NCBI RefSeq assembly: GCF_030272615.1
Contig: NW_026728914.1
Coordinates: 1 to 64,000 of the forward strand
From: Cryptomeria japonica
Lineage: Eukaryota > Streptophyta > Pinopsida > Cupressales > Cupressaceae
Length of the DNA stretch: 64,000 nucleotides
Reading direction: 5' to 3'
Part shown: positions 46,830 to 59,175 of the stretch, piece by piece
Layout: the number at the start of each line of letters is the position of its first letter
How positions within the stretch are numbered: position 1 is the first letter of the stretch
Notes under the pieces: generated by a model
The model's database searches: none
What the model was told of the DNA's origin: nothing
The model's input: only the letters and a program-made list of their open reading frames with translations
Made by a program: the position numbers and the translations under genes

Positions 46830-49600
46830 ATGGCTCAAACCCGATCACAATCAAGGCAACGAGAAATAGAAATGGAAGAAGAAGAAGAAGAAAATCTCAA
46901 TGAATTTCAAGAAGCACTTGGAGGAAATGCGAATGACAAAAATCCAAGTACTCCTACTCCTGCAACAATAGAAAGGGCCCAGCATAACCCTCTCTTTAAC
47001 AGACTGTTTGACGAAATACTCAGGAGCAATGCGGACCCTCACTTCTTAAGACTCGCTCAAGAAGGAGCAAAACTCCCCTCTGACTTTGATCTTGCCCAAT
47101 TTAGACAAGCATCAGAAAGACAAAGTCACCATGAAGAGGAAAGAGGTAGAGATCCCATCAGATATAACATTCCTTGAGGTAACCCACCACCTCCTCCTCC
47201 AAATGAAATGGAGATGTTGCGGCAACAAGTCAAGAATCTCGCCCAACAGCTTCATAGTGGTGTTAAGACTAACCAATTTTCACTCAATGACATCTGTCCC
47301 TATCCTTTTGATATGAATCTTTACATGCCACCCTTTCCATGAGGATTTGAAACACCCAAATTTGAAAAATATAGAGGAAAGGGGGATCCCCATGATCATG
47401 TCAGAGAATTTCATTTCGCTTGTCTTGAAGTGGCATATGAAGACACCTACCTAATGCACCTTTTTCCTCAAAGCTTGGGAGGAGCAACCACATCATGGTT
47501 TTCCCGACTATCAGGTGGCATTCGAACATTTGAGGAACTCATCCAGAAGTTCCTAGCTCATTACTCTCATAACATTGAATGCGACATCACCATGGCTGAT
47601 CTGTGCAACACCAAACAAAAACCAGGTGAACTATTCTTAGTATTCTTGCAATGATGGCACCAAATGTCTAGCAGACATTCTCTTTAGTTACCTAAACGAT
47701 AACTAGTGGAAATATTCATTTCCAACTTAAACAAAGAAATGGAATTTCACCTGGATGTCAAAGGCACAGACTCTTTTAATGATATGATCACCAAGGGTTT
47801 AAAATGTGAACAGGCCATCATCAAGAAAGGACTCATCAAAATATTTAATGAACCAAAAGATCATCCTCGCCTGCGCTTCAATAGTGATAAACCAAGCTTC
47901 TGGAATAAAAACAAGAATATCGTCAACGATGGGGTTGTGGATGCTCAGACTATCCAAAATGCACAACCTATGGTTCGGTTTGCAGGACAAAATCCTCCAC
48001 CTCAGAACAACACAAATGTTCCTTCTAATCAAGGTTGCATCACATCCCATGATGAACCTAGACCTCGTCAACAAAAATAGAAACACACATACACTCCCTT
48101 AGGGGAACCAATTGAAATAGTATTGCAACAACTCATTTCTCAAAATTTGGTCACTCTACCTAAACTATCAAACTATGAGCCTCAGGTCAAACCGGCATGG
48201 TGGAGAGATACTGAACACTGTGAATTCCATCAAGGAAGAGGACACAAGACAAGTAATTGTCACCAATTGAAAGATCTCATTCAGGATCTTATTGATCGAG
48301 GAGAAATTGAAATTGAAGGACATGACCCAAAAACAACCAATAATGATCATTTGATGTTCAAAAATCCACTTCCATCACAAGATCAAACGGGTCCTTCCAC
48401 TTCTAGGCGAGGCACTGATACCACTGATTATACACAGGCTGTGTATAATTACACTGTAAATCATCTATATGATGCCAGTGAACAAATTGCAACTATAACC
48501 TTCAAAAATCCCAACTCAAATTGCAATGTTGTTATGCCTTATGGCAAGGTTACCATAAAGGTAGCTCCATAAGGCACCACCTCCATCCCAAAGTAGTACA
48601 ATCTTGTGGAAAAATTAGACAAAACGCTTGCGCTTATATCCATTCTAGAACTATTGCGCCTATCACCATCTCATAAAACTATCTTGGATCAAGCACTCCA
48701 AGAGGCGTTGGTCCCTGCAAATCTGAATACAGACCAATTTCAAGCCATGGTTGGAAGTCTAAAGTCATCACCTTGTCTCACTTTTTTCGAAAGTGACAAC
48801 TCTTCTTTCCAGCAACGTCATAACGCTTCACTACACATTGAAGGCTTTATCAACCAACACAGGATCAAGTGAGTCTTGATTGATAATGGAGCAGGCCTAA
48901 ACATTTGTACACTACAATTGATCACAACATTCGGCTATGCGGTAGAATCAATGGATCCTTGTAAGAAGATCACAATCAGAGCCTATGACGATGTAGAGCA
49001 TTCATCTAAAGGAGCTGTGGTACTACCAATTTGAGTGGGCCCTGTGGTAAAGCACATCATCTGTCAGGTTCTGGACCTTCCTTTGCCATACAATCTATTA
49101 TTAGGGAGACCTTGGATACATGCCATGCAAGCTATTCCATCTACCTACCATCAATGTATCAAGTTCCCACATAATGGTGTAGAGATCACAATCCTGGGCG
49201 ATGCAAATCCCTTTGCATTTTGCCATAATATCAGCCATCAACCAGAGATTACTATTCCTAATAATAGAGAAGCCATTTCCTCCACATCATATATAAGTCC
49301 AGCCTCTCTTGCCAGTTCAAACACCACTATACCCAAGCAAGAAAAGCTTGAGATGAAAATAGCAGAGGAAGGTCCTGGAGAATACAACTTGAGTCAACTC
49401 TTTTGTGTGCAACAAATGCCCACTTCTCCTAGAACACATGGTATACTATAGCAGTTGCTCCAATAACCACTAATCACACCCACATGTGCTTTGATGCCCT
49501 TCATCCTTGGAAAGAGTCAAGAAGAAGAAACCCAAGATGAGGACTTAGCAAAATGGATCTATAAAGATCCCACCACCACTGATATACCACAAGTTAAGCT
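46830..49600 (+). pseudogene. Ty3 gag-protease, Tat-type, with in-frame stops
   Basis: The ATG at 46830 (MAQTRSQSRQREIEMEEEEE) starts a frame that runs unshifted through gag and pol. The Gag core lies at about 47330-47830 (YRGKGDPHDHVREFHFACLE, SLGGATTSWFSRL). A variant zinc knuckle, CEFHQGRGHKTSNC, lies at about 48220-48262, with His in place of the second Cys. Protease (about 48870-49190) has LIDNGAGLNIC and ends LLLGRPWIH. Stops include 47175, 47652, 48078, 48570, 48870, 49032 and 49449; nearly all could arise from CGA, CAG or CAA by C-to-T change. Gag would package the RNA and protease would cut the polyprotein. Confidence 0.9.
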
Positions 49601-50810
49601 TCCTACAGATCAGTATGGCAAAGGTCTCCTCATTATGCAAAGAATGGGGTATGATGGTCAGAGTGCTTTCGGATATTGCAAACAAGGACGACATGAACCT
49701 CTACTACCAAAATTAAAATCCAAAGGTAATACAGGCCTAGGCTTTGAAAAAGAGATCTTTCCTAAACTCAAATTCAAAGGAAAACCCAACAAACCATTAT
49801 GTCAGCCTATTGCAAAAAGGACACCTTTCATTATCAAAGCAGCATCAAGCACCATCACAACTACCCCACCAAGGCCCAGAATCCCAACACAACCATCACC
49901 AATGCCATTCACCCCACCAAACGAACTAGTAATCCCATCAACCATACTATTAGCGGTAGCAACTATATTAGAACCCGCAACAACATCTATGGCACCAGCA
50001 ATACCCATAGAAGCCACTGAGTCAACACTACCGATACTCCCCGTATCAAATTCCTTGATCCCCATCAAACTTCCTACAACATCTATCACTACAAAGGTAC
50101 ATCAACCAATCACACCTACAATATTTAACTCAAAAGACATCCCAGTATGGTATAGCAATCAGATGCTGGAAAGTGATTCAGAGACCGACTCACATGAATG
50201 GGAATTTGATTCGGTACAGCTTAATACTTCAGATGAGGAAGACACATCACCACCTCCACCATGCAAAGACATCCCTGTTTATGGAGAAGGACAGATAAAG
50301 ACCACATGGGTTCCTGAACTAGAAACATCTTCCACAGACCCTATGTCTCATCCTATGCCTGATTTTGACAGGGAGAGTACCATTAACGACCTTCACCATA
50401 ACATCTTGACCCTCACTGATACATTTAACACACTTAACCTAATCGATGAAGTAATTCCCATTATCCACCTTGAACTCATCAAATGGAACCAACCAAATCC
50501 CCCATGTCTTGACTTCTTCCAAAACGATGAGGCTATCATTGACTTTTTGGAATTAAGGGATAATCTACCAAGTGGGGATCACAAAGCTGGACTCGCCATT
50601 AAACTTAATAGCGCAGCATACTTCGTGGCGGATGCCAAACCTTTTAGCTACAAAAATATAACAAGAAAACATGGATCTTCCAGTGAAAACCACATTGTGG
50701 CACTATTTGATCTGACAAAAGTAAAAAGAAAGAGCATATCCAATGGTGAAAACCTCTCTGAGGCACCTAAGGATGAAGGGTTTGACATTCTCCCTGCTAA
50801 TGCACAATAG
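49491..50810 (+). pseudogene. G-patch segment and Pro-rich/acidic linker of pol
   Basis: A 439-aa open stretch between protease and RT, in the same frame as gag. Residues 43-85 (49617-49745) fit the G-patch pattern: GLLIMQRMGYDGQSAFG, then KQGRHEPL, then GNTGLGF. G-patch domains usually bind RNA or activate RNA helicases, and one follows the protease in betaretroviruses. Next come a Pro/Thr/Ile-rich disordered linker (about 49850-50110) and an acidic part (LESDSETDSHEWEFDS; TSDEEDTSPPPP) leading to RT. The homologous linker in copy 1 is an expanded minisatellite. The frame ends at TAG 50808-50810, where copy 1 has CAG. Confidence 0.8.
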
Positions 50811-50852
50811 GAATGATCAACAATTCTCATCGAGGAAACCAAAGAATAAAAT

Positions 50853-52823
50853 GTGGGTACTCCTGACAATCCTCATATCATACATCTGGCATCTCTTCTC
50901 ACTCCAGAGGAACAACCTAAATTTATAGATTTCTTTCAGAAGCGTCAGATCAACTTCGCACTGTCATATGCAGACATGCCTAGGCTTGATCCTGATTTAG
51001 TCATGCATCACCTCACCGTAGCAGAAGTAGCCAAACCTGTCAAGTAGAAGCTTCGTAAGATGCATCCTCAAATTGCAGTGCTAGTCAAAACAGAACTCAA
51101 GAAACTCCTAGATGTTGGTTTCATTAGACCAATTGATTATGCAGAATGGATCTCCAACATTGTGCCTATCGGCAAACCAAAAGGGGGCATCTGCATTTGT
51201 ATTGACCTCAGAGATCTGAACAAGGCATGTCCTAAGGATGACTTCCCCCTACCAAATATCGACATCATAGTGGATCTGATAGCAGAACATGCCATGCTTT
51301 CACTCATGATGCATACTATGATGGAAGATTATGTGGATGACTTACTAGCAAAATCACTCACCAGAGAAGGGCATCTCAACATATTAGATAAAATCTTTAA
51401 TAGACTGGAACAATACCATGTTCGACTCAACCCAAAGAAATGTGTCTTTGGAGTAACCTCCGGGAAGCTTCTAGGATACATTGTCTCAAGCAAAGGTATT
51501 GAGGTTGACCCAACAAAAGTAAAAGCAATCATGGACATGCCACCACCAAAGAATATCAGTCAGCTAAGGACATTACAAGGGCGGCTTCAATCCATCCAAA
51601 GATTCATTGCACAACTAGCTAATAAGTGTCACCCATTCACACACCTGCTACATAAGAACATCCACTTTCAGTGGGATGCCCAATGCCAGCAAGCATTTTA
51701 GATGCTTAAAGACTATCTCATGAATCCACCATTGTTGATCCCACTAGATCCAAGTAGACCGTTGTTACTCTATATCTCAGCAACAAGTACAGCATTGGGT
51801 GTACTACTGGCACAACATAATGCAGAAGGAAAAGAGTGTGTTGTTTACTACATCTCTCACACACTGGTGTGCTATGAACTCAATTACACACATATTGAGC
51901 GAGCTTGCTTAGCAGTAATCTTAGTAGCCACTAAACTGAGGCACTATCTATTAACACATAAAGTACAACTCATTGCAAAGATTGATCCACTCAAGTATTT
52001 ACTTAGCAAAGTAGCATTGACAGGTCTCTTGGCCAAATGGGTGATGATTCTAAGTGAATTTGACATCGAGTACATGGATCGTAAAGCTATCAAAGGTCAA
52101 GTTATTGCAGATCAGTTGGCTGATGCACCACTCATAGGCGATCATCCTCTCATTTCCAATTTTCCAGATGAAGAGCTATTTATGATCACAACAACACAAC
52201 CATGGAAACTATACTTTGATGGTTCATACACTAGGCATGGCTCGAGGGCCGGCATTCTGTTTATCACACCTCAAGGTGATAGCATCCCGAAGTCTTACAG
52301 GCTCACATTTCCATGCACCAACAACATAGCGGAGTATGAGGCCTTGATCATAGGACTCAGGTTAGCCGTACAATGGAAATTACAAGAACTGCAAGTATAT
52401 GGCGATTCCCAACTAGTCATTCGACAAGCAATAGATGAATATCAGACCAAGGATGATAAACTCATGCCATATAAGCTAATGGTGGACACTCTAAAGATAT
52501 CATTTACTACTATCACTTTTGAGCAGATACCAAGAGATCAGAATCGAGCTGCTGATGCTATGGCTACCATCGCATCTCTCCTAGATCTTCCACAAAATTC
52601 AACACGCTATGAGTTCTTGGTAGAACAACTTTGGATCCCTGCTTATGATATCCCTAAATCTGAGATGATATGTTGCCTTGTCGGTTCTAAATCCCCATGT
52701 TACAGTGAGTTCTACACCTATCTCCATGATCACACCCTTCCTCCCAACCAATCAAATAACCAACGTAAAACCTTCATTCGCCAAACTACTCGATATACCA
52801 TTATTGCTGAAACCCTATACTGA
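50853..52823 (+). pseudogene. RT (internally deleted), RNase H and archaeal-type RNase H
   Basis: RT starts about 51060 (FIRPIDYAEWISNIVPIGKP; KACPKDDFPLPN) and keeps the YVDD box at 51330-51341, but between LSLM and MHTMMEDYVDD 55 codons are missing relative to copy 1, including the first catalytic Asp motif and MPFGL. RNase H follows (about 51720-52090). A second RNase H of the archaeal type (about 52200-52570) has YFDGS, AEYEALI and YGDSQLV in order. Stops at 51045 and 51699 (TAG), and TGA at 52821-52823. The dual RNase H is diagnostic of the Tat branch. Confidence 0.93.
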
Positions 52824-52880
52824 CGTAGTCTTGATGGTACTCTCCTTCGATGTCTAGAACAAGATGAGATAACAAAGGCT

Positions 52881-53954
52881 TTGGAAGAGGTACATGAAGG
52901 AATTTGTGGGACTCACTCAAGTGGTCCGTCACTAGCCAAAAAACTCATGCGAGCTGGATACTATTGGCCATCTATGGAAAAAGATTCTTACTACTTTGTC
53001 AGAAAATGCAAGAAATGTCAAGTTCATAGCAACCTAATACATACACCAGCCCAGGAACTGCAACCAATCACAACACCATGGCCTTTTTTTCAATGGGGCC
53101 TTGACCTTGTGGGTAAGAATCACCCATCTTCATCTAACGGCCATAAATTCATTATTACTGCCATCGAATATTTCACAAAGTGGATCGAAGCTGTTCCACT
53201 TACCCAAGTCACCGACAAGCAGATCGCCTCATTCATCCTTAACTACATTATCTATCGGTATGGTGTACCCATGTCCATCATCATAGATAATGGTCTTCCT
53301 TTTAAAAATCAGGATGTCTGTGAACTTTGTGAGAAATTTCATATCCAACATTGCTTTTCCACCCCCTATTACTCACAAGGCAATGGTCAGGCCGAAGCAT
53401 CCAATAAAAACATATTGAGGATCCTAAAGAAGACAGTCAATGATGCCGGCTATGATTGGCATGTTCAATTGAATCCAGCACTATGGGCATATCGAACTGG
53501 CATTCGAACCCCTACAAGCGCAACTCCCTACTCATTGGTCTACGGTGCCGAAGCTATCTTACCTATTGAGGTTGAGATACCATCACTATGGGTTTCCTTG
53601 CACAATCTCATCGATGATGAAGCCTACAGAGTATCCTGTCTTCAAGACTTAGAGTTACTTGATGAGAAGCAACAAGCTACATACAATCACCTCAAAGCCT
53701 ATCAGTAGCGCATGAGCAGAAGCTACAATCATCGAGTTAGATCTCGTACATTTGAGGTAGGTGATCTTGTTCTATGAGAGAATCCTCGCAACCAACCACA
53801 TAGAGAACATCAGGGAAAGTTTGAATCAAACTGGCTGGGCCCATATGTTGTCACTACTGTATTCAGGTCTGGGGCATATCAGTTGGCTACATCAGAAGGA
53901 GAACCACTCACAGATCCAATTAACAACATGCACCTCAAATGGTTTTATACCTAA
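52881..53954 (+). pseudogene. Ty3 integrase and C-terminal tail
   Basis: The zinc-binding region (HEGICGTHSSG ... CKKCQVH) is followed by the catalytic core with Asp in QWGLDLVGK, Asp in SIIIDNGLPF and Glu in GNGQAEASNKN, then ALWAYRTGIRTPTSATPYSL. After a TAG at 53706-53708 (copy 1 has CAG) the tail continues through a TGA at 53775-53777 (copy 1 has CGA) to NNMHLKWFYT and the natural TAA 53952-53954. No chromodomain is seen. It inserts cDNA into the genome. Confidence 0.93.
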
Positions 53955-56779
53955 GTTGTACAGAGCGTCAGGCTCCCCTGCATACCAGAAAATACCAAAA
54001 ATATCCAGAAAAATGTCTTCAAGAAATACAAAAACATTCAAAAAAGTAAAAAACAATCATGCATCCAAACGGTGAACAACCACTCCGGTGGCACCTTGGG
54101 TAAGTGCGATGGTGAAAACCTGGCAAACAAGCACCACTCATAAAGATAATGGCTCTAGTATCTTTCAGGCTCATTGTGATCACATTCATACATACACACA
54201 TCCCTCCATCCAAACCATGGCTTGTTATTTGATCTGCAATCAGAGATAGTACTTCATGCGTCTTGCATCCCACTCTATCATAGTCATGTCTACACTTGGG
54301 GGCAATACCCTTAACATCTAGAGGATGGAAGTGGATTCAACATTACTGGTGATTCATTGGCAAAAACATTCAAAAATGTCTCACAAAAAAGTCCAAAAAC
54401 ATTCAAAAATGTCTCACAAAAAAATCCAAAAACATTTAAAAATGTCTCACAAAATCCAAAAACATTCAAAAATGTCTCACAAAATCCAAAAACATTCAAA
54501 ACTGTTCCACAAAATCCAAAAACAAACGAAACACCATCAAAAAAATCAAACAAAAACATGGCAACACCTTGTACATATTCATCTGAGCAGATACAAAACA
54601 AACATTGACACAATACTCACATGATGACCATTTATCAATCAAACCACACAATCAACATCAACACTCAAAACTGTCTTTAAACAAGGAGGCATCCTTCCTT
54701 CCCAAAAACAAAGACAAAGTGACATTTTCTTTGACAAGAAAATTATGTTAAGCTATCAAATACTTGGTTGATTTGTGAGTACAATCATTTGTTTATCTGT
54801 ATCGGGATCTTTTCAACATTGTTTTGTATCATTTGCGCATTATTTCCGATGAAGTTCTGGGGCATGTACTAATGGTGTCTACGTGGGAAGTTCACTAAGC
54901 TACGTGATCTTATGCCAAATGCAATCATAGATCACTACGGCTTGCTGACTATAGCGTATACCTCGACCATATGAACATGAACCATTACCAAGGATCCTTA
55001 TTCTTTATTCTTTATGTATATACTGTTTGTTTGCAGGTACAATGCTCATTCTTTGGTTCCTCCGCATCGAAATTGGATAAAAGGTTTTATTTCTTAGTAC
55101 GGTATGCACTTGTCTCAAGATATGATCAGCTTAAGATCAAGGAGGATGATCCAAGTCATGCATAAATGGAGATAATCCTTGTCTGTTCCACAAGCAATAC
55201 CCTGGTCAACTTAACCCTTATATCAAGTCATTTGTATTAACTTGCTATATAAAATCCATGTAAGAAATACTCAAGTCATCTTGAATCATTATGTCAAGAT
55301 GCTTGTATTCTCTTCCAACATTTTAAAGCTCAATGATGAAAATCGAGCACTATGGATCGTCATTTCATCTCATTTGTTTATATCTTGCATTTCGTTGCAT
55401 ATCACCCATCCATTCATTTATTCATATATAGGATTTATATGCAAAAGTGACCACAAAAAGATGGTCTTGGATACAATCACGACCAAGTACTCTGATACAT
55501 CATCAATGCATCATGCCAAGTCTTAAAAACCTTGCACTCCTCATGATCATATCATCATTGCATTTAGGTGCATCTTGCATTAAGTCCATTCATGTCATCT
55601 TTAAACTTAATATTGCATCTAGTTCATTTTTGGCATTATTTTTCATTAATCATTTGCATCATTGCATCCATCATAAATAATTAGATTATTTCATAGGATC
55701 AAATTGTCTTTGATTGTTTTAACCCATTTGCTAGACATTCATTTAGTGTCAAAATTATCTATCATCATTTCATTATCCTTTATCATTTAATATTGCATAC
55801 ATTCATTTATAGTTAAAAGGTGCATTCATTCATCCATTATTAAAGATCTTATTATGCTCATTTTAGAATTCATTTCACATTGCATTCATTATCTGTTTTT
55901 ACTTACATTCAAGTGCAGTTATTAAAACCATAAGTTATAGTATCATCAAATTATCATTTTTTAAAATCATATTTAAAGCATTTAGAACCATCAACCCATT
56001 TGTTTCCAGACATTGGCTCATCCCATTATATATATCCATTATACATATGCATTTATTTAGGCATTATCATATAAACATTTGTACTTTACATTTTATCCAT
56101 ATTACATTCATCTAAAAACATCTAGATGCATATCCATACATAAAATCATTCATTCAACCATTGCATTAACATTATCTCATCATTATCATTGCATAGGAAA
56201 CACCAAAATCCTGTCCATAAATCATAAGCATATATCATCATCATGGCATTACATACATAAAGCATTACATCAAAAATCAAAATAAATCATACATATATAA
56301 ACCTGCATTCATATGTCAGTATCCCACATCATAAATCATCATAAAACCATGCATATAAGAAACATCTCATCAAATGCATACATGAACACATATCCATCTA
56401 AGAAATAACTCATCATCCTGCATAAACATACATAAAAAATCAAATGCATATCATCACAATATGGGATCTCCTCATATATATATCATCTCATATATCAGAG
56501 TACAATGAAGTCTACAAAATCGGCTACCAAGAACCATCCAAGATACAGTCCATAAATAAACAATGATACAATACATATATGCAAAATGCTCTCTCAAACG
56601 CCACTCTGGCCAAATGCTGTACCACCACCACCATCGCCACCTACTCTTCCACTGGTGCCTGCACCACCTGATCCATCTCTTCAAAGAGGCCTCATCGAAC
56701 CACCACTCACTCCTATATCCCTTTATCTCTCCCTTCGTAGCGGACCCATCACACCCCCACTGCTCTGCGCCGTGTGCGA
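53955..56779. other. 3' non-coding region of Tat-type element
   Basis: No sense gene. It holds the short tandem repeat at 54361-54535, the word GAAGTTCTGGGGCATGTACT at 54850, and a long ATCATTTGCATTCATTT-rich tract (about 55240-56470) shared with copy 1. The short open frames here lack domains. Confidence 0.6.
54361..54535. repeat. ~30-bp tandem repeat, ~5 copies
   Basis: AAAAACATTCAAAAATGTCT followed by CACAAAATCC repeats about five times with small length changes. Copy 1 has only degenerate A-rich relatives near 5190-5290. The repetitive frames across it on both strands are artefacts. Confidence 0.9.
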
Positions 56780-58578
56780 TCACTCTGATCTAGCCTGCCG
56801 CATCTGAGAATAGCTGAGAGCTCGCTGGCTAACTGGCACAACCTGCTCATACAAACCCCACCAGTAGTCTATCTCTGCTTGTGCTTGTCGCATCTCCCTC
56901 ATTACCTCCCCTGGAGGACCCTGTACCCCTACTCTGACTCAGACTCTCTCCTGTAGCTCGGCCAATCTCTCCACTACACTATCCCTCTCTCGCAGCACCA
57001 CCACCAGCTTTGACTCCCGTGCAAATAGCTGCACATCCCTAGCTGCCACCTCTGCCTCCAAATCCTCTATCCGGGTCTGCAAGCATACTATCACATGATC
57101 CCGTAGATCTCCAGTGGTCCCTCCCTGATATCCATCGCCGCCTCACCTGTACCACCCTCTCCAATAGTCCCCTCCCCTCTGTCCATCGGGATCTCTCTCT
57201 CCATCCCCCTCCCATTCAGCTGAACTCCTCCCTATATCAATGGTCCTTGTGATATCTGTAGAGGCAGTCCACCTCTCCCTCTCTGCTAACTTCGCATCTC
57301 CAACCCACCACCTCCTCCACCACCTCCTCCACCTCCACTACCTCCTCCTCCTCCACCTCCTCCACCTCCTCCTCCATCTCCTCCACCTACCCTAGGTCCT
57401 CGACCTCTTGCTCTCCTCCGTCTCTGTCCCCTCTCATCCTCAAAATCTGGGATCAGCTCGGCTGGATCTGATATTTGTAGGATCGGGTGCGCTATCCGGT
57501 ACTGCGTGTACTCATCTATAACACCTGCATCCATGACCCTCGGTCGTATGTCCCATGGTCTCGCCTGCAATGTTTGAAACTCTACCAATGCCTGATCATA
57601 TGGTAGCACTGGACCCCATGCATACCTCTCCCTAATAACCCGAGCATACTCTCCTGATCTGCTGGGTAGTCCCTGCTACCGTCCAAACTGTCTCAGCACT
57701 CTCTCAGGCACCTGTCTCTCTACATGGTATGAGGTCCTCCCAATGAGGAATTGAGTCATAAAAACATACGGCAGTGCCTCTCCGTCATCATCCCATGGCT
57801 CACACTCCAAGTATGGCCACCATATAGCTGCATCTAAATCATCCAATGCCCGCCGCCACCACTCTAACTTCCCTAGGTGGGGCTAACTCATCATGTCGCT
57901 ATACATGAACATGTACGGCTGATCTACCGCCTGAAATCTTAGAATCACCGGTCGAGTCACTGGTAGGTGCTCGCAAGCCCAAATATGTAGTAGCATCATG
58001 CCCACTGCTAAGGAACCCCTCTCCCGATACACCACCTCATGGAGCTCCTAGTATAGGTGCGCCAGCACGCACGACCCCCACGCAAATCGGGTCCCCTCGG
58101 TAACCATCATCTCGATCACCTGTCCCCACCCCATGGCCAACCCATGTGATCATCTGTCTGGACAGAGCAGTCCTCCCATGATACCTGATAAGACTACTAG
58201 AAGAGGCTCATATAAAGCCGCTATCTCCTCCCAGGCAATGGAGCCATCGTCAATGAAAACGTCCTCATCAAAAATCCTCTGCACCGCAAGAGTCCCCCAG
58301 GATCTATCATATGTGACCAGCTCCCCCTTAATCGGAATCCGAAGGATGCACCACACATCCTCTAGGGTCACTGTCATCTCCCCATGTGCCAAATGGAAGG
58401 TGCACGTCTCGCTGTGCCACCACTCTGCTAGTGCTGTGATCAAACCGTGATTCATACGAATCACGGGTATGTGCATCACCTCATATAGTCTCGTCGAGGC
58501 AATGTAATCAATCTCTGCCTCTGTCAATCGATCCCACAAGCCCTGTGTCGTAGGATGGCGCTCGTGTAACTGCAACAT
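56780..58578 (-). pseudogene. Antisense plant mobile domain (PMD) protein gene
   Basis: The ATG at 58578 (in-frame TAG just upstream) opens MLQLHERHPTTQGLWDRL. The frame continues to 57286 with four stops (58150-58152 TGA; 58048, 57883 and 57676 TAG). Segments GLITALAEWWHSETCTFHL, GEMTVTLEDVWCILRIPIKG, LAVGMMLLHIWACEHLPVTR and ALPYVFMTQFLIGRTSYHV match the PMD (MAIN/MAIL-type) family as I know it. A basic RRRRARGRGPR stretch and a Gly-rich run (opposite CCTCCACC repeats) follow. After a frame change comes a coiled coil (57085-56945, LEAEVAARDVQLFARESKL), then an end at TGA 56780. PMD proteins are known from plant transposons and from host genes acting in transposon silencing. It is convergent with gag-pol. 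The role here is inferred. Confidence 0.82.
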
Positions 58579-58864
58579 GCCTAGCTCCTCCTACACATGG
58601 ACATTCATCAATCACCATCAGTTGTTTTGTTTTCAAATTTTCTTAAAGTTTAAACCTAGACTATCATCAAATACTTTGATCAAGTATCTTCAGGTCTCAA
58701 AAGGTAAGCAATCATGGCCACCTAGACTTCCATGAGCATTTATCCTAAACAAATGACTAAGTCTCATTAGGCTACTATGGTTCAAAACAACTCTCACTTC
58801 ACCTCGCCATCCACCCATCATTAGCATCAGGAAATTCTCTTCATCCAAACTGGGGCATCTCTTT
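58579..58864 (-). other. Leader of antisense PMD gene, proximal part
   Basis: Non-coding on both strands; lies between the PMD start and the motif cluster. Confidence 0.5.
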
Positions 58865-59175
58865 ATCCTAAAGCAAAAGCACTATTTTACCATCAAAAGC
58901 GCTAGTATCCCAACAATAGCGCTACAACCCTAACAAAAGCGCTCAATCAACTATCTGATAGTGCTAAACCTGCAAATACGCTAAAACAACTATGTAATAG
59001 TGCTAATAAAGCTCAATAGCGCTCAAATAAACCCTCAATAGCACTTCTTAATCAATAGCGCCTAAACTTGCCTACAATAGCGCTAAAGAAACTCAAAAGC
59101 ACTCAAACAAAGGGACAATAGCGCCATTGCGGCATAATAGCGCTAGTTCGAGGAGCGAAAGTGCCAAAATCGAAG
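58865..59175 (-). repeat. Cluster of AGCGCTATTG-like motifs in antisense leader
   Basis: On the + strand about fifteen words such as CAATAGCGCT, AAAAGCGCTA, TAATAGTGCTA, CAATAGCGCC and AAAAGCACTC. On the minus strand they read AGCGCTATTG and AGCGCTTTTG, identical to the sense-leader motif at 44221-44432. Spacing is irregular. They fall between the minus-strand TATA box and the PMD start. Confidence 0.85.

Noticed and set aside
54311-54624. Repetitive ORFs on both strands
   Set aside because: They follow the 30-bp tandem repeat; unit lengths near multiples of three keep them open by chance.
54000-56780. A sense env-like gene after integrase
   Set aside because: No long + frame, signal peptide or membrane segment is found between pol and the antisense gene.
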